Shown here piece after piece: positions 9,601-18,051 of a stretch of 64,000 nucleotides of DNA. This DNA comes from Shimia sp. R9_2. GTDB taxonomy: Bacteria > Pseudomonadota > Alphaproteobacteria > Rhodobacterales > Rhodobacteraceae. Under the pieces are notes generated by a model. The model was given only the letters and a program-made list of their open reading frames with translations. It was not told where the DNA came from and ran no database searches. Position 1 is the stretch's first letter. Each line of letters starts with the position of its first letter. The position numbers and the translations under genes were made by a program. The stretch lies in contig NZ_JAGHRO010000002.1 of NCBI RefSeq assembly GCF_017743735.1, positions 62,001 to 126,000 of the forward strand, in the 5' to 3' direction.

Positions 9601-10605
9601 CGGTACAATGTTCCAGAGGTTGCGCAAAGCGTGAGCCTTGATGAGATCAATGCACAACTTGAGAACGGCAATGCCACAGTCACTCTAGATCCGATGACGC
9701 CGACGGAGCGGATCGAGGTCCTGACTGAATGGCTCAACACTTCCCCCTTTGACAGCTCCGTGAGCTGGGAATGGACCGGGGATCAGGAGGAGCAGGAAGA
9801 ATCCGGTGACTTCCTGACCAGTGCATTCTCCGCCGCATTGGGTTTGATGTTCGTGATCCTGCTGGCGCAGTTCAACAGCTTCTACAACTCGGTGCTGGTG
9901 CTTCTGGCCGTGGTTCTGTCCACCGCAGGTGTGCTTGTAGGTATGCTGGTGATGGATCAGACCTTCTCCATCATCATGACCGGCACCGGCATCGTGGCGC
10001 TGGCGGGGATTGTGGTGAACAACAACATCGTTCTAATCGACACCTATCAGGAATATTCCCAATACATGCCCCGGATTGAGGCGATAGTGCGCACCGCGCA
10101 AAGCCGTATCCGTCCGGTCCTGCTGACCACCATCACCACCATGGCGGGCCTTGCGCCGATGATGTTTGGCCTGAGCCTTGATTTCATCAATGGCGGCTAC
10201 TCAATCGACAGCCCGACCTCCCTGTGGTGGAAACAGCTGGCAACCGCGGTGGTCTTTGGCCTTGGCATCGCAACCGTGCTGACGCTGATCTTCACCCCGT
10301 CCATGCTGGCCCTGCGGGTCTGGGCAGGCACCTACTTTGGCTGGATGATGCGGCTTCTGGCACGCCTCTCCTTTGGCCGCGCCTCGCGCGCGGGTCAGGA
10401 TTGGGCCCTGCGCCGCGAAGCCCGCAAAGTACGCCATCCGCTGATCATCTGGGATGAAGACGGCCTCACCGCAGAGGTTGAGGAAGTCCATGCAGACAAG
10501 ATGGATCCTGCAGCGCTCGCACCCGAAGTGGAGGCCCCGCGCGCTGGTGAGAAGAAAGCCGCCAACGACGATCCTGATCCAAGCGGTGTTCAGGCGGCGG
10601 AGTAA
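6655..10605 (+). CDS. RND-family efflux pump permease, enlarged
   Basis: 1316 residues against the usual ~1030-1050. AcrB-like features include the N-terminal PDIDIPILYVSVSFPGISAEDAE porter start, TM4 GMLVDGAIVVVEYAD (one Asp where AcrB has an Asp pair) and TM10-12 with FNSFYNSVLVLL and GIVVNNNIVLIDTY. The extra length lies in three places: a pair of hydrophobic segments at about residues 515-575 between TM6 and TM7, a ~100-residue acidic insert at about 917-1020 before TM8, and a ~90-residue cytosolic tail. It exports small molecules using the proton gradient, with the adaptor encoded upstream. The substrate cannot be predicted. Confidence 0.9.
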   Translation: MTGAITWASERARMILAFIAISLVVGAFSYASLPKEGEPDIDIPILYVSVSFPGISAEDAESLLVKPMETEAVDLDGLDQMTGIASENHASLLLEFEFGWDKSATIADVRDAMNTAQANFPDGAEQYTITEINFSEFPIVIVNLTGDVPERTMARLAKDLQDEFEAIDAVLEAPIAGNRDEMVEVVIDPLRLESYNITAVEVINVVRNNNQLIAAGEVETAQGTFSVKIPSSFDGVQDIYALPVKTNGDRVITLGDLAEINFTFEDRAGTARFDGEKTVALQIVKGKGYNIIDTVEQIKATLAEAQESWPEELKAAVEVGTSNDQSRTVGSMVRQLEGSVLTAVALVMIVILAALGSRAAMLVGFAIPASFLLCFAFLALMGVTISNMVMFGLILAVGMLVDGAIVVVEYADKRIKEGTGPMHAYVEAAQRMFWPIISSTATTLCAFLPMLFWPGVPGEFMGMLPVTMIFVLSASLLVALIYLPVVGGISGRMSRMFSHASDVLRARLPWVVRAALVPVALWGMFSGVMQMLNPGYLMPADSSGMAPLLVGGVLFVVSAFAASITLSAAELQFKRRAVKSGYRLNPFGHLIRFIVGNPIMPIISIIAVIATVVNVLNYFGENNNGVEFFVETEPEQASAFVRARGNLSLPEKDAMVRAAEEIIMAHPAVRNVFSFAGEGGLDTGGPGGGENTPPDTIGQVQFEIIAWEERPTVREEWFFGLLEREVTAPAYGGNRVLDELNAELATLPGFFVETKPIEQGPGSGKPIHLRLRGDGWDGLNAAALAARDTFEATPGLRLVEDTLPLPGIDWQIDVDVEKAGRYGADVATVGAMVQLVTRGILLDTMRVDSSDEEIEIRLRLPENDRVLSTLDSIKVRTNEGLVPLSNFITRTPVPKRASISRIDQERFYDVKADIVKGIEILKIYPLDDDGNVVQEGVLDVGFGYEVSEEDALAGDPYNVTFVEIRTGFFGWLKSLFSDPKTTRYNVPEVAQSVSLDEINAQLENGNATVTLDPMTPTERIEVLTEWLNTSPFDSSVSWEWTGDQEEQEESGDFLTSAFSAALGLMFVILLAQFNSFYNSVLVLLAVVLSTAGVLVGMLVMDQTFSIIMTGTGIVALAGIVVNNNIVLIDTYQEYSQYMPRIEAIVRTAQSRIRPVLLTTITTMAGLAPMMFGLSLDFINGGYSIDSPTSLWWKQLATAVVFGLGIATVLTLIFTPSMLALRVWAGTYFGWMMRLLARLSFGRASRAGQDWALRREARKVRHPLIIWDEDGLTAEVEEVHADKMDPAALAPEVEAPRAGEKKAANDDPDPSGVQAAE

Positions 10606-10627
10606 GCCTCAGACCACCTAAAAAAGA

Positions 10628-10655
10628 AAACGCGCCCACGGGCGCGTTTTTTCTA
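10628..10655 (+). terminator. Terminator after the RND pump
   Basis: ACGCGCCC-AC-GGGCGCGT (10631-10648) with flanking A-run and T6 run, 22 bases after the pump stop. The symmetrical A and T runs allow it to work in both directions. Confidence 0.88.
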
Positions 10656-10763
10656 TTTGCAGATCAAAATCCCGCCTAAACCCACAGGTAGCCAAGCGCA
10701 AACGCGGCAGCGCCGAAATCAGAATTTAAATATTATTTTCAAAATATTATAAGCTAAACCTCA

Positions 10764-11054
10764 ATGAACGCCTCAAGCATTCTCATCGCCAGTGCGGCTT
10801 ATCTCTGCCTGATCAATTTGACCTGCTTCGCAGCCTACTACGTGGACAAACGGCGCGCATTGTCAGGCAATTGGCGCGTGCCAGAAAACCGCCTTTTGTG
10901 TCTCGCGCTGATCGGCGGCAGCCCCGGCGCAAAATGGGCGCAAAAGCGCTTTCGTCACAAAACCCGCAAACAGCCTTTCTGCGCGCGACTAAACAGAATT
11001 ATTTGGCTTCAGTTGGTGTTGATCATTGGCGCGCCGCTCTATGTCGCCACCTAA
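10764..11054 (+). CDS. DUF1294 small membrane protein
   Basis: 96 residues with two hydrophobic helices (about 5-25 and 78-94) flanking a basic central part. That part carries YYVDKRRA, R-V-P-E-N-R-L-L, GGSPGAKWAQKRFRHKTRKQPF, the conserved core of DUF1294. Members occur alone or fused to cold-shock domains; their function is unknown. The upstream region is A+T-rich with possible promoter elements, and the gene is convergent with the ABC exporter. The family call is firm; no role can be given. Confidence 0.85.
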   Translation: MNASSILIASAAYLCLINLTCFAAYYVDKRRALSGNWRVPENRLLCLALIGGSPGAKWAQKRFRHKTRKQPFCARLNRIIWLQLVLIIGAPLYVAT

Positions 11055-11108
11055 GACCAGCTGACTTGAAACCGCTGCCCGAGCGTAAAAACCCGGACAG
11101 CGCCCATC

Positions 11109-12929
11109 TTAAGCCGCGTCTTCATCCGCCAGCTGACGGGCCCAAAGCTGCGCATAACGGCCCTGTTTGTCCAGAAGTGCGGCGTGGGTGCCCTGCTCGA
11201 TCACTTCGCCCTGCTCCAAGACAACAATGCGATCGGCCTCCGCAATGGTTGAGAGACGGTGTGCGATGGTGATCACCGTGCGGCCTTCCCCGGCGCGCGC
11301 CAGAGCTTCCTTGATGCCTTGTTCGGTTTCTGTGTCGAGCGCCGAGGTCGCCTCATCCAGAAGCAGGATGGGCGGGTTCTTCAGCAATGTGCGGGCAATG
11401 CCAACACGCTGCTTTTCACCCCCGGAAAGTTTCAGCCCGCGCTCCCCAACAGCCGTGTCATAACCTTCCGGCAGGGCCGCGATGAAGTCATGGATCTGCG
11501 CAGCCTTGGCCGCTTCGATGATCTCTTCTTCTGTAGCGCCGTCCCGCCCGTAAGCAATGTTGTAGCGGATGGTGTCGTTAAACAGCACCGTGTCCTGCGG
11601 CACCACGCCAATGGCATCGTGCAGGCTTTCTTGGGCCACATCCCGCACGTCCTGCCCATCAATACGCAGCGCACCGCCCTGCACGTCATAAAATCGGAAC
11701 AATAGCCGCCCGATGGTGGATTTCCCGGAACCGGAGGCGCCCACAATCGCAACTGTCTGACCACCCGGCACATCCAGGCTCACGCCTTTCAGAATGGGAC
11801 GTTCCTGCTCATAGCCAAAGGCAATATTGTCGAGCTGAATATTGCCAGCACCAATCGCAAGCGGCTTGGCATCGGGTTTGTCCGCCACCTCGGAGGGCTG
11901 CTCCAGCAGATCAAACATTTCGCCCATATCCACCAGCGCCTGGCGAATTTCGCGGTAGACCGTGCCAAGGAAATTCAGCGGCATGGTGATCTGGATCATA
12001 TAGGCATTGACCATGACAAAATCGCCCACCGTCAGGTCACCATTCTGCACCCCAATGGCGGCCAGAACCATGACGATCACAAGGCCGGAGGTGATCAAAA
12101 ACGACTGGCCAAAATTCAAGAAAGCCAAGGAATATGAGGTCTTTAGAGCTGCCTGTTCATATCCCGCCATGGCGCTGTCATAGCGCGCGGCCTCGCGCTT
12201 TTCTGCACCAAAGTACTTCACCGTTTCAAAGTTGAGCAGGCTGTCGATGGCCTTCTGATTGGCGTCCGTGTCCTGATCATTCATCTCGCGGCGCAGCTTC
12301 ACGCGCCATTCAGTCACCTTGAATGTGAACCAGATGTAGATCGCAATGGTCACACCCACAACCGCGAGATAGCGCGCGTCAAACAACCAATAGAAGATCG
12401 CGGAGATCATCAGCAGCTCAAGCACCAAGGGCCCGATGGAGAACAGCAGAAAGCGCAGCAGGAACTCAACGCCCTTCACCCCGCGCTCGATGATGCGGCT
12501 CAGCCCACCGGTTTTGCGGGTGATGTGATAACGCATCGACAGGCGGTGTATGTGCTCAAAGGTCTCCAGCGCCAGTTGGCGCAAGGCACGCTGGGCCACT
12601 TTGGCAAAGATGGCATCCCGAAGCTGCTGAAAGCCGTTGGTCATCAGGCGTGCCATACCGTAGGCCACGGTAAGCCCGACCGCGCCCAATGCGAGCGGCG
12701 GCACGCCCTCTCCGGCCAGCGCGTCCACCGCCGCTTTGTAAAGCATGGGCGAATAGACCGCGACCATCTTGGAGGCCATCAGCATCAGCATCGCCAAAAT
12801 CACACGACGCTTCACCCAAGGCTGATCCTCAGGCCAAAGACGCGGGGCGACCTTGCGAATGGTGCGCCAGCCCGAGCGCTGTTCGTTACGGGCCAGTTCT
12901 TCTTCAGAGGCCGTGTGCCATTGTGCCAT
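11109..12929 (-). CDS. Atm1/HMT1-type ABC exporter (fused permease and ATPase)
   Basis: About 606 residues. A six-helix exporter domain (~35-320) starts KMVAVYSPMLYKAAVDAL and contains the AVKYFG-like FETVKYFGAEKREAARYD motif typical of the mitochondrial Atm1/ABCB7 branch. The nucleotide-binding domain has Walker A GASGSGKST, Q-loop VVPQDTVLFN, signature LSGGEKQR, Walker B ILLLDEATSALD and switch His in TIAHRLST. Bacterial Atm1-like proteins export glutathione-linked metals or persulfides and take part in metal tolerance and Fe-S metabolism. I chose ATG 12929 over the in-frame TTG 12962, which lacks a ribosome site. Confidence 0.9.
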   Translation of the reverse strand: MAQWHTASEEELARNEQRSGWRTIRKVAPRLWPEDQPWVKRRVILAMLMLMASKMVAVYSPMLYKAAVDALAGEGVPPLALGAVGLTVAYGMARLMTNGFQQLRDAIFAKVAQRALRQLALETFEHIHRLSMRYHITRKTGGLSRIIERGVKGVEFLLRFLLFSIGPLVLELLMISAIFYWLFDARYLAVVGVTIAIYIWFTFKVTEWRVKLRREMNDQDTDANQKAIDSLLNFETVKYFGAEKREAARYDSAMAGYEQAALKTSYSLAFLNFGQSFLITSGLVIVMVLAAIGVQNGDLTVGDFVMVNAYMIQITMPLNFLGTVYREIRQALVDMGEMFDLLEQPSEVADKPDAKPLAIGAGNIQLDNIAFGYEQERPILKGVSLDVPGGQTVAIVGASGSGKSTIGRLLFRFYDVQGGALRIDGQDVRDVAQESLHDAIGVVPQDTVLFNDTIRYNIAYGRDGATEEEIIEAAKAAQIHDFIAALPEGYDTAVGERGLKLSGGEKQRVGIARTLLKNPPILLLDEATSALDTETEQGIKEALARAGEGRTVITIAHRLSTIAEADRIVVLEQGEVIEQGTHAALLDKQGRYAQLWARQLADEDAA

Positions 12930-13013
12930 GCTGCTTGCCTTGCTTGTGGGTGAGCCGGGCAAACTTAATCACTGGCAGCAGGACATGCCACCCCTGCAAC
13001 ATGTCTCAGATGC

Positions 13014-14777
13014 TTATTGTTCAGGAACCGCAAAGACTTGCCCCGGATAGATCAGGTCCGGGTTCTGAATCTTCTCTTTGTTGGCCTCAAAAACGCGCAC
13101 ATACATCAGGCCTTCGCCGTAGCGGTCCCGCGCAATCGCCCAAAGCGAGGAGCCAGGCTGTACGGTGACAATCTGCACCGCTGGCTTGGTGGCCTCCGCC
13201 GATGGTGCGGCCTCAGATGTTGAGGCGGTTGTCACAACCGGTGCACTCTCCGCACTGGCAACAGGCGCATCTTCGCTTGCTTGCGCAACGTTCGGCGCTG
13301 CCGCTTCCGGCGCGGGTGACGGCGCCTCAAGTGCGGTGGTCACGTCTGGCGCGGTGCTTTCAGCTGTGTCAGTCGCGGTTTCGGCGGCCGCTGCGGCCTC
13401 TACAGTCTCTTCAGGTTTAGGCGCTACTGCCACCTGCGCGGGCTCGGCCTGCTCCACAGACGCTACTGGCTGATCCGCGCTCTCCATTGGTTCAACGGGT
13501 ACAGCAGCGGTGGTTTCCTCATTCGCTGGGGCCGCATCGGCCACAGTCTGCTGATTGGCAGCAGTGGCATCAGCCTGCGCCCGCGCTTGGGCCACAGTCT
13601 CAGGTGTTTCGCGCTTAAACGGTGTCAGCACACGAGAGGTCACCTTACCGCTCTTGTCCACCTCGTCGGCACGCATCTCATAAAGCCCACCCGCCACATC
13701 GGCCAATTGGCTGCTCCACATACCGCTCGCGTCCACTGCCGCCTCGGCCGCAAGCGCGTTGTTCAGATAGAGCCGCACAAACAGCCCCGCCGCGCCGCGC
13801 CCGGAGACCATCACCGCGCCCGTGTCTGTGTAGCTGATCGAGTCAATGGAGACCGCCGCGAGCACTTCTTCAGATGTGTCCGCCGGCGCTGCGGGCTGCA
13901 AAACGCGCACCCCTTGGGAATCTGAGACGATCACCGCTGGTGCTTTGGAGGCAGCGGCGACAGGTGCCGCCTGCTCCGCCGTCTCAACGGTTTCAGCTGT
14001 CGCCGCATCAGCCACGGCCACGTCGGCTTCAGTCTGGACGTTCTCGCCCTCAGCCAGCTCGGTCTCAGCGGCCGGTGTGTCAGACCCTTGAGCCGCCGCA
14101 ACATCGGTGGCAGGCGCGGCCTCCTCTGCTACCGTTGGAACGGGTGCCGCAACCGCCAGAACGGGGGCCACAATCACCGTCGCGTCAGAAGGCACATCGC
14201 CCGCGTCGCGCCGCTCGACCAAAGACAAAACGCGCGGCGCATCACTTGGCGCAATCGACAGAATGGCCGCAAATTGCCCGGTGCTGTCAGCAGGAGAGGT
14301 CGCGATTTCAACCCCGTCCAGAAGAATGGCCAAAACCGCATTGGGCGCAGCCGCCCCGGCGACCACAGTGTTGCCCTCTGCATCCACCCGCACAAGATCA
14401 AATGTCGGTGCCTCAGTGACAGGTGCAGCAGCCGTTTGTGCGGTGTCGTTTGTTGGGGCTTCTGCCGCCTCGGCTTTCGGCGCATCAGCGATCACGGTCT
14501 GTTCAACAGCCTTCGGCGCGGTTTCGCTCTCAGCGATAGTTTGCCCATCAGAAAGCGCAGGGTCTGCGGCTGTGTCCACTGGCTCCGCCGCTTCAGACGT
14601 GTTTCTCTGAGGTGCAGGTGCAGGTGCAGGTTCGGCGGCAACGACCGGGGTCTCTTCCGGCGCACTGCCATCCAGCACACCAGTCGCAACCAGCGCATAG
14701 ACGGACACGCCCATCGCCACCACAACTCCGGCCACCCAGACAATATTTCCGCTGAGCCCTGATGCTTTCTCAGTCAT
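13014..14777 (-). CDS. Membrane-anchored LysM protein with low-complexity stalk
   Basis: About 587 residues. One N-terminal membrane helix (IVWVAGVVVAMGVSVYALVA) is followed by long Ala/Glu/Thr/Pro-rich stretches. Two Ig-like folds can be seen, one around FDLVRVDAEGNTVVAGAA and one around YTDTGAVMVSGRGAAGLFVRL. A C-terminal LysM domain follows (VQPGSSLWAIARDRYGEG...IQNPDLIYPGQVFAVPE). It would sit in the inner membrane and reach peptidoglycan. Start 14777 (MTEKASG) has GGGGG about 11 bases upstream; an in-frame ATG at 14807 is an alternative. It is transcribed toward the ABC exporter, with a 84-base gap. Proteins of this build are frequent in Rhodobacterales; no enzymatic motif is visible. 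Confidence 0.85.
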   Translation of the reverse strand: MTEKASGLSGNIVWVAGVVVAMGVSVYALVATGVLDGSAPEETPVVAAEPAPAPAPQRNTSEAAEPVDTAADPALSDGQTIAESETAPKAVEQTVIADAPKAEAAEAPTNDTAQTAAAPVTEAPTFDLVRVDAEGNTVVAGAAAPNAVLAILLDGVEIATSPADSTGQFAAILSIAPSDAPRVLSLVERRDAGDVPSDATVIVAPVLAVAAPVPTVAEEAAPATDVAAAQGSDTPAAETELAEGENVQTEADVAVADAATAETVETAEQAAPVAAASKAPAVIVSDSQGVRVLQPAAPADTSEEVLAAVSIDSISYTDTGAVMVSGRGAAGLFVRLYLNNALAAEAAVDASGMWSSQLADVAGGLYEMRADEVDKSGKVTSRVLTPFKRETPETVAQARAQADATAANQQTVADAAPANEETTAAVPVEPMESADQPVASVEQAEPAQVAVAPKPEETVEAAAAAETATDTAESTAPDVTTALEAPSPAPEAAAPNVAQASEDAPVASAESAPVVTTASTSEAAPSAEATKPAVQIVTVQPGSSLWAIARDRYGEGLMYVRVFEANKEKIQNPDLIYPGQVFAVPEQ

Positions 14778-14876
14778 CGCCGACAAACCCCCAAATTCTG
14801 TCGCCATCTTGGTTGAGAGACCTTAGCAACCGCTTTATTTGTGGTCAAAACAGCATTGATCATATTGGAGAATTTC

Positions 14877-15428
14877 ATGACAACGCGCTCGATCTGTGTC
14901 TTTTGCGGCTCACGTTCCGGCGGGGATGCGGCCTATCAGACAGCCGCCGAACAGTTTGGCGCAAGCTTTGCCGAAAACAACTGGCGATTGGTCTATGGCG
15001 CGGGGGATGTGGGCTTGATGGGAGCCGTGGCAAACGCCGCGCAGGCATCCGGTGCAGAGACTTTCGGCGTGATCCCGACACACCTTTTGGAATGGGAGGT
15101 GGGAAAGACCGACCTCACCAATTTCATCGTAACCGAAAACATGCATGAGCGCAAAAAAGTCATGTTTATGAATTGTGATGCGATCGTGGTTTTGCCCGGT
15201 GGCGCGGGCTCGCTTGATGAGTTCTTTGAGGTGCTCACCTGGCGGCAGCTGAAACTGCACGCCAAGCCCATCGTGCTGCTGAACATCAACGGCTTCTGGG
15301 ATCCGCTGATCGGTCTTGTGGATCATGTGATCGCGCAAGGCTTTGCCGATGCCTCCCTGCGCGACTTTGTGCAGGTTGCCAGCGATGTGGCGGAGCTGCA
15401 GGCGATGCTCGACGCCGCGCTCGCATAA
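14877..15428 (+). CDS. LOG family protein (TIGR00730), probable nucleotide 5'-monophosphate phosphoribohydrolase
   Basis: 183 residues. Rossmann-type start RSICVFCGSRSGGD, then VYGAGDVGLMGAVANAA, and the family signature PGGAGSLDEFFEVLTW (canonical PGGxGTxxE with Ser for Thr). Such proteins release the base from cytokinin- or nucleoside-5'-monophosphates and are often misnamed lysine decarboxylases. The start at 14877 has TTGGAGA six bases upstream; an earlier ATG at 14841 has none. It is divergent from the LysM gene and convergent with the siderophore-interacting gene, only three bases after its stop. Confidence 0.9.
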   Translation: MTTRSICVFCGSRSGGDAAYQTAAEQFGASFAENNWRLVYGAGDVGLMGAVANAAQASGAETFGVIPTHLLEWEVGKTDLTNFIVTENMHERKKVMFMNCDAIVVLPGGAGSLDEFFEVLTWRQLKLHAKPIVLLNINGFWDPLIGLVDHVIAQGFADASLRDFVQVASDVAELQAMLDAALA

Positions 15429-15431
15429 GCC

Positions 15432-16193
15432 TCAGGCGGCGGCTTTGCTGTCGGCTTGTTTGTCGATCTTGTGCTGGTCCTCGGTGCGCCCTGCCCGCCA
15501 GTAACTGGACAGATAAATCTGATCGCGGTCCACACCGCGGTCGGTGCGGTAATAGCTGCGCAGAGCGCGCATGCTGTCAAACTCACAGGCCGTCCACACA
15601 CTCACCCGCCCCTCACGCCACGGGAGCGCCTTGATGGCCTCCACAAGGCGGCCTTTGGTCTGATCTGGTGTCGGGTTCACAATCCACTGCACCACCATTC
15701 CAGCGGGCAGTGAGAGCGGCTGCTTGTCAGCTTCAGAGGTGATCTCCACCACGACATATCCGCTGGCGCTCTCCGGCAAGCGATCCAGATTGCACATCAG
15801 CGCAGGAATGCCCGTCATATCCGCCGCGAGCAGATGCCAATCGGCCTCCGGATCGGCCATCCGGATACTGCCCGGTCCAGCGATCATGATCTGATCCCCC
15901 GGCTGCGCCCCCTGCGCCCATTCTGTCGCCACCCCTCCGGCGTCGCCATGTAGCGCAAAATCCACAGACAAGGTGCCTTGCGCCGCATCAAAAGCCCGAA
16001 TGGAATAGGTGCGCATCACCGGCCGCTCTGGTGTGCTAACAGATGCCTCAGGGAAGAGCAGCTTGATATAGCCGCCCTCCCGCCCTTCAGGGAAACCCGC
16101 CAGATCTGCACCGCCCAGTGTCACGCGCAGCATATTTGGTGTGATCTGCTCGGTGCGGAGCACTTCAAGTTTTCTGGGCGGCGGTTTTGGCAT
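15432..16193 (-). CDS. Siderophore-interacting protein (FAD-linked ferric reductase)
   Basis: About 253 residues. The N-terminal FAD-binding barrel has MRTYSIRAFDAAQGTLSVDFALHG, which carries the R-x-Y-(S/T) flavin motif. A Gly-rich GPGSIRMADPEADWHLLAADMTGIPAL and a C-terminal NADPH-like domain with VWTACEFDSMRALRSYYR and YLSSYWRAG complete the ViuB/SIP fold. These proteins reduce ferric siderophores in the cytoplasm to free iron. ATG 16193 has AGGGGA five bases upstream; ATG 16214 and GTG 16220 are in frame but badly spaced. An A+T-rich palindrome (16235-16249) lies upstream and may be an iron operator. No siderophore synthesis or uptake gene is adjacent. Confidence 0.87.
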   Translation of the reverse strand: MPKPPPRKLEVLRTEQITPNMLRVTLGGADLAGFPEGREGGYIKLLFPEASVSTPERPVMRTYSIRAFDAAQGTLSVDFALHGDAGGVATEWAQGAQPGDQIMIAGPGSIRMADPEADWHLLAADMTGIPALMCNLDRLPESASGYVVVEITSEADKQPLSLPAGMVVQWIVNPTPDQTKGRLVEAIKALPWREGRVSVWTACEFDSMRALRSYYRTDRGVDRDQIYLSSYWRAGRTEDQHKIDKQADSKAAA

Positions 16194-16234
16194 GTTGGTC
16201 CCCTGATCTGACATCTCCACAACACCGCAGACTT

Positions 16235-16249
16235 AATAATCCGATTATT
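16235..16249 (-). promoter_or_regulatory. Palindrome upstream of the siderophore-interacting gene
   Basis: AATAATC-C-GATTATT is a perfect 7-1-7 palindrome 42 bases before the chosen start, in a short A+T-rich intergenic stretch. Its hexamers resemble iron-regulator half sites (GATTAT/ATAATC), but it does not match a single known consensus exactly. Confidence 0.4.
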
Positions 16250-16318
16250 TTTATCAAGAAATAAATTTACTCCAAATACAGATTGCTTGCCTGCATTTGC
16301 ATGGGACGGATCGCCACC

Positions 16319-17203
16319 TCACGCGGATATCTCAATCACCGTGATTTCAGGCACCACTCCAAATCGCACCGGCATAATCGAGCAGCCGATGCCGCCTGAG
16401 ATCACCAAATCCCGCCCTTCTTCCCTCACATGCCCGTAGGCAAAGCGGTTGCCGTAACGCGAAGGAACAATCGGCGACCAGCCAAACAAGCGCACTTGCC
16501 CGCCATGTGTGTGCCCGCTGAGTGTAAGAGCGACACGTGAGGGGACATTGGGAAACACATCCGGCTCATGCGCCATGAGCACAACCGGCGCACCGTCGTC
16601 TTCGATCTGCTCCAAAGTGCCGGGGAGATCATCCAGACCCGCAAAACGCCCATGGCCTTTCAGGATCGCGAGCTGATCTTCAAGCCCCGCGAGCCAAATG
16701 CCCGGCTCCTTAAGCTTCATCGCTTGGTTTGAGAGAACAGGTATTCCGTTTTCTTTCAGTGTTTCGGCATAAAGATTAGGGCCACTTCCGCGCTTCTGCG
16801 CACTCAAATCATCCCACCAGTCGTGGTTGCCCAACACGCCAAACACCCCGTATTTGGCTCTGATATCGCCAAGGATCGGCGCAACATCTTGAATTTTGAC
16901 AGGAGCGGTGATGAACCTATGCCCCGCCGCAAAATCACCCAGCAACAAAACCAGATCCGCATCCAACGCATTGATGCGTTTGACCAATCGGGCCACCCGT
17001 TTGAGCCCGACAAAAGGCTCGCCCACATGAAGATCGGACAAAACAGCGATTTTTAACGGTGTTGCTGTCCAGTCTTCACGGCGAATGCGCCAGCGCTTCA
17101 CCCGAATGCGCAACGCAGGCTCAATAAAAAAGCCGTAAGTGGCCGCAAAAAAGCCTGCCAGGATCACTCCCAGCAGGCCTTTGATGAAACCTCTACGGGT
17201 CAC
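16319..17203 (-). CDS. Membrane-anchored metallophosphoesterase
   Basis: 294 residues. The N-terminus TRRGFIKGLLGVILAGFFAA resembles a twin-arginine signal or a signal anchor. The calcineurin-like metal-binding motifs are in order: SDLHVG, GDFAAG, GNHDWWDD, MAHEPD and SGHTHGGQ. They supply the Asp, His and Asn ligands of a dinuclear metal centre. YkuE-like members hydrolyse UDP-diacylglucosamine or other phosphodiesters at the membrane face; the actual substrate is unknown. It ends just before the siderophore gene region and starts four bases downstream of the sodB stop on the same strand, so the two may be co-transcribed. Confidence 0.87.
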   Translation of the reverse strand: MTRRGFIKGLLGVILAGFFAATYGFFIEPALRIRVKRWRIRREDWTATPLKIAVLSDLHVGEPFVGLKRVARLVKRINALDADLVLLLGDFAAGHRFITAPVKIQDVAPILGDIRAKYGVFGVLGNHDWWDDLSAQKRGSGPNLYAETLKENGIPVLSNQAMKLKEPGIWLAGLEDQLAILKGHGRFAGLDDLPGTLEQIEDDGAPVVLMAHEPDVFPNVPSRVALTLSGHTHGGQVRLFGWSPIVPSRYGNRFAYGHVREEGRDLVISGGIGCSIMPVRFGVVPEITVIEISA

Positions 17204-17207
17204 GCAA

Positions 17208-17807
17208 TCACATCCGGGATGCGACGTTTTCCCAGTTCACCAGGTTGTTCAGGAAGTTGTCCAGATACGCCGGGCGCTTGTTGCGGTAGTCGATGTAGTA
17301 GGAGTGCTCCCACACATCACAGCCCAGCAGAGCGGTCTGGTTGAAGCAGAGCGGGTTCACGCCGTTTTCGGTCTTGGTCACCGCCAGAGAGCCGTCTGCG
17401 TTTTTCACGAGCCACGCCCAGCCGGAGCCGAACTGGCCAGCGCCTGCGGCGGCGAATTGGGATTTGAACTCTTCAACGGAGCCAAAGCTCTCTACCAGCG
17501 CTTTTTCCAGCTCACCCGGCATTGCGGATGCGCCAGGGCCCATCATTTCCCAGAACTGGTTGTGGTTCCAAAGCTGGGAGATGTTGTTGAAGATGCCGTT
17601 CTGCGCAACTGCGTTTGCGTCATAGGTGCCAACGATGATTTCTTCCATCGTTTTGCCGTCCCACTCGGTGCCCGCGATCAGCTTGTTGCCGTTGTCGACA
17701 TAAGCTTTGTGGTGCAGGTCATGGTGGAATTCCAGCGTCTCAGCGGACATGCCTTTGTCGGCCAGAGCGTCGTGAGCGTAAGGAAGATCGGGGAGTTCGA
17801 AAGCCAT
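17208..17807 (-). CDS. sodB: Superoxide dismutase, Fe/Mn family
   Basis: 199 residues starting MAFELPDLPYAHDALADKG, the usual Fe-SOD opening. Metal ligands are visible: His27 in EFHHDLHHKAYVDN, His in SQLWNHNQFWEMM, and Asp and His in DVWEHSYYIDYRN. Gln in GAGQFGSGWAW precedes the Asp loop, as in iron-type enzymes. It dismutates superoxide to H2O2 and O2 in the cytoplasm. The open frame extends upstream to 18179, but GAGG precedes ATG 17807 at proper distance and homology begins there. Confidence 0.96.
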   Translation of the reverse strand: MAFELPDLPYAHDALADKGMSAETLEFHHDLHHKAYVDNGNKLIAGTEWDGKTMEEIIVGTYDANAVAQNGIFNNISQLWNHNQFWEMMGPGASAMPGELEKALVESFGSVEEFKSQFAAAGAGQFGSGWAWLVKNADGSLAVTKTENGVNPLCFNQTALLGCDVWEHSYYIDYRNKRPAYLDNFLNNLVNWENVASRM

Positions 17808-18051
17808 TGCAGCATCCTCTTCTGTTGCGCGAATTTTATGTGAAGACAGATGGGGCTGAATGGCAGGTAAGGTCAAGGGCAAAGCGGAAAACTTCCTGAT
17901 TTGCCGCGCCGGTTTTGTGTCATCGGTAGGCGTCCCAAAGCGCGGAGCGGCACAGATCGGGCGCTTTCGCAAAGGTTTACGCCAACTGGCCTGTTGGATG
18001 GGTCTCCTTAGGCGTGTATACAAAATCCGACTCTTATAGTAGGGATATTGA

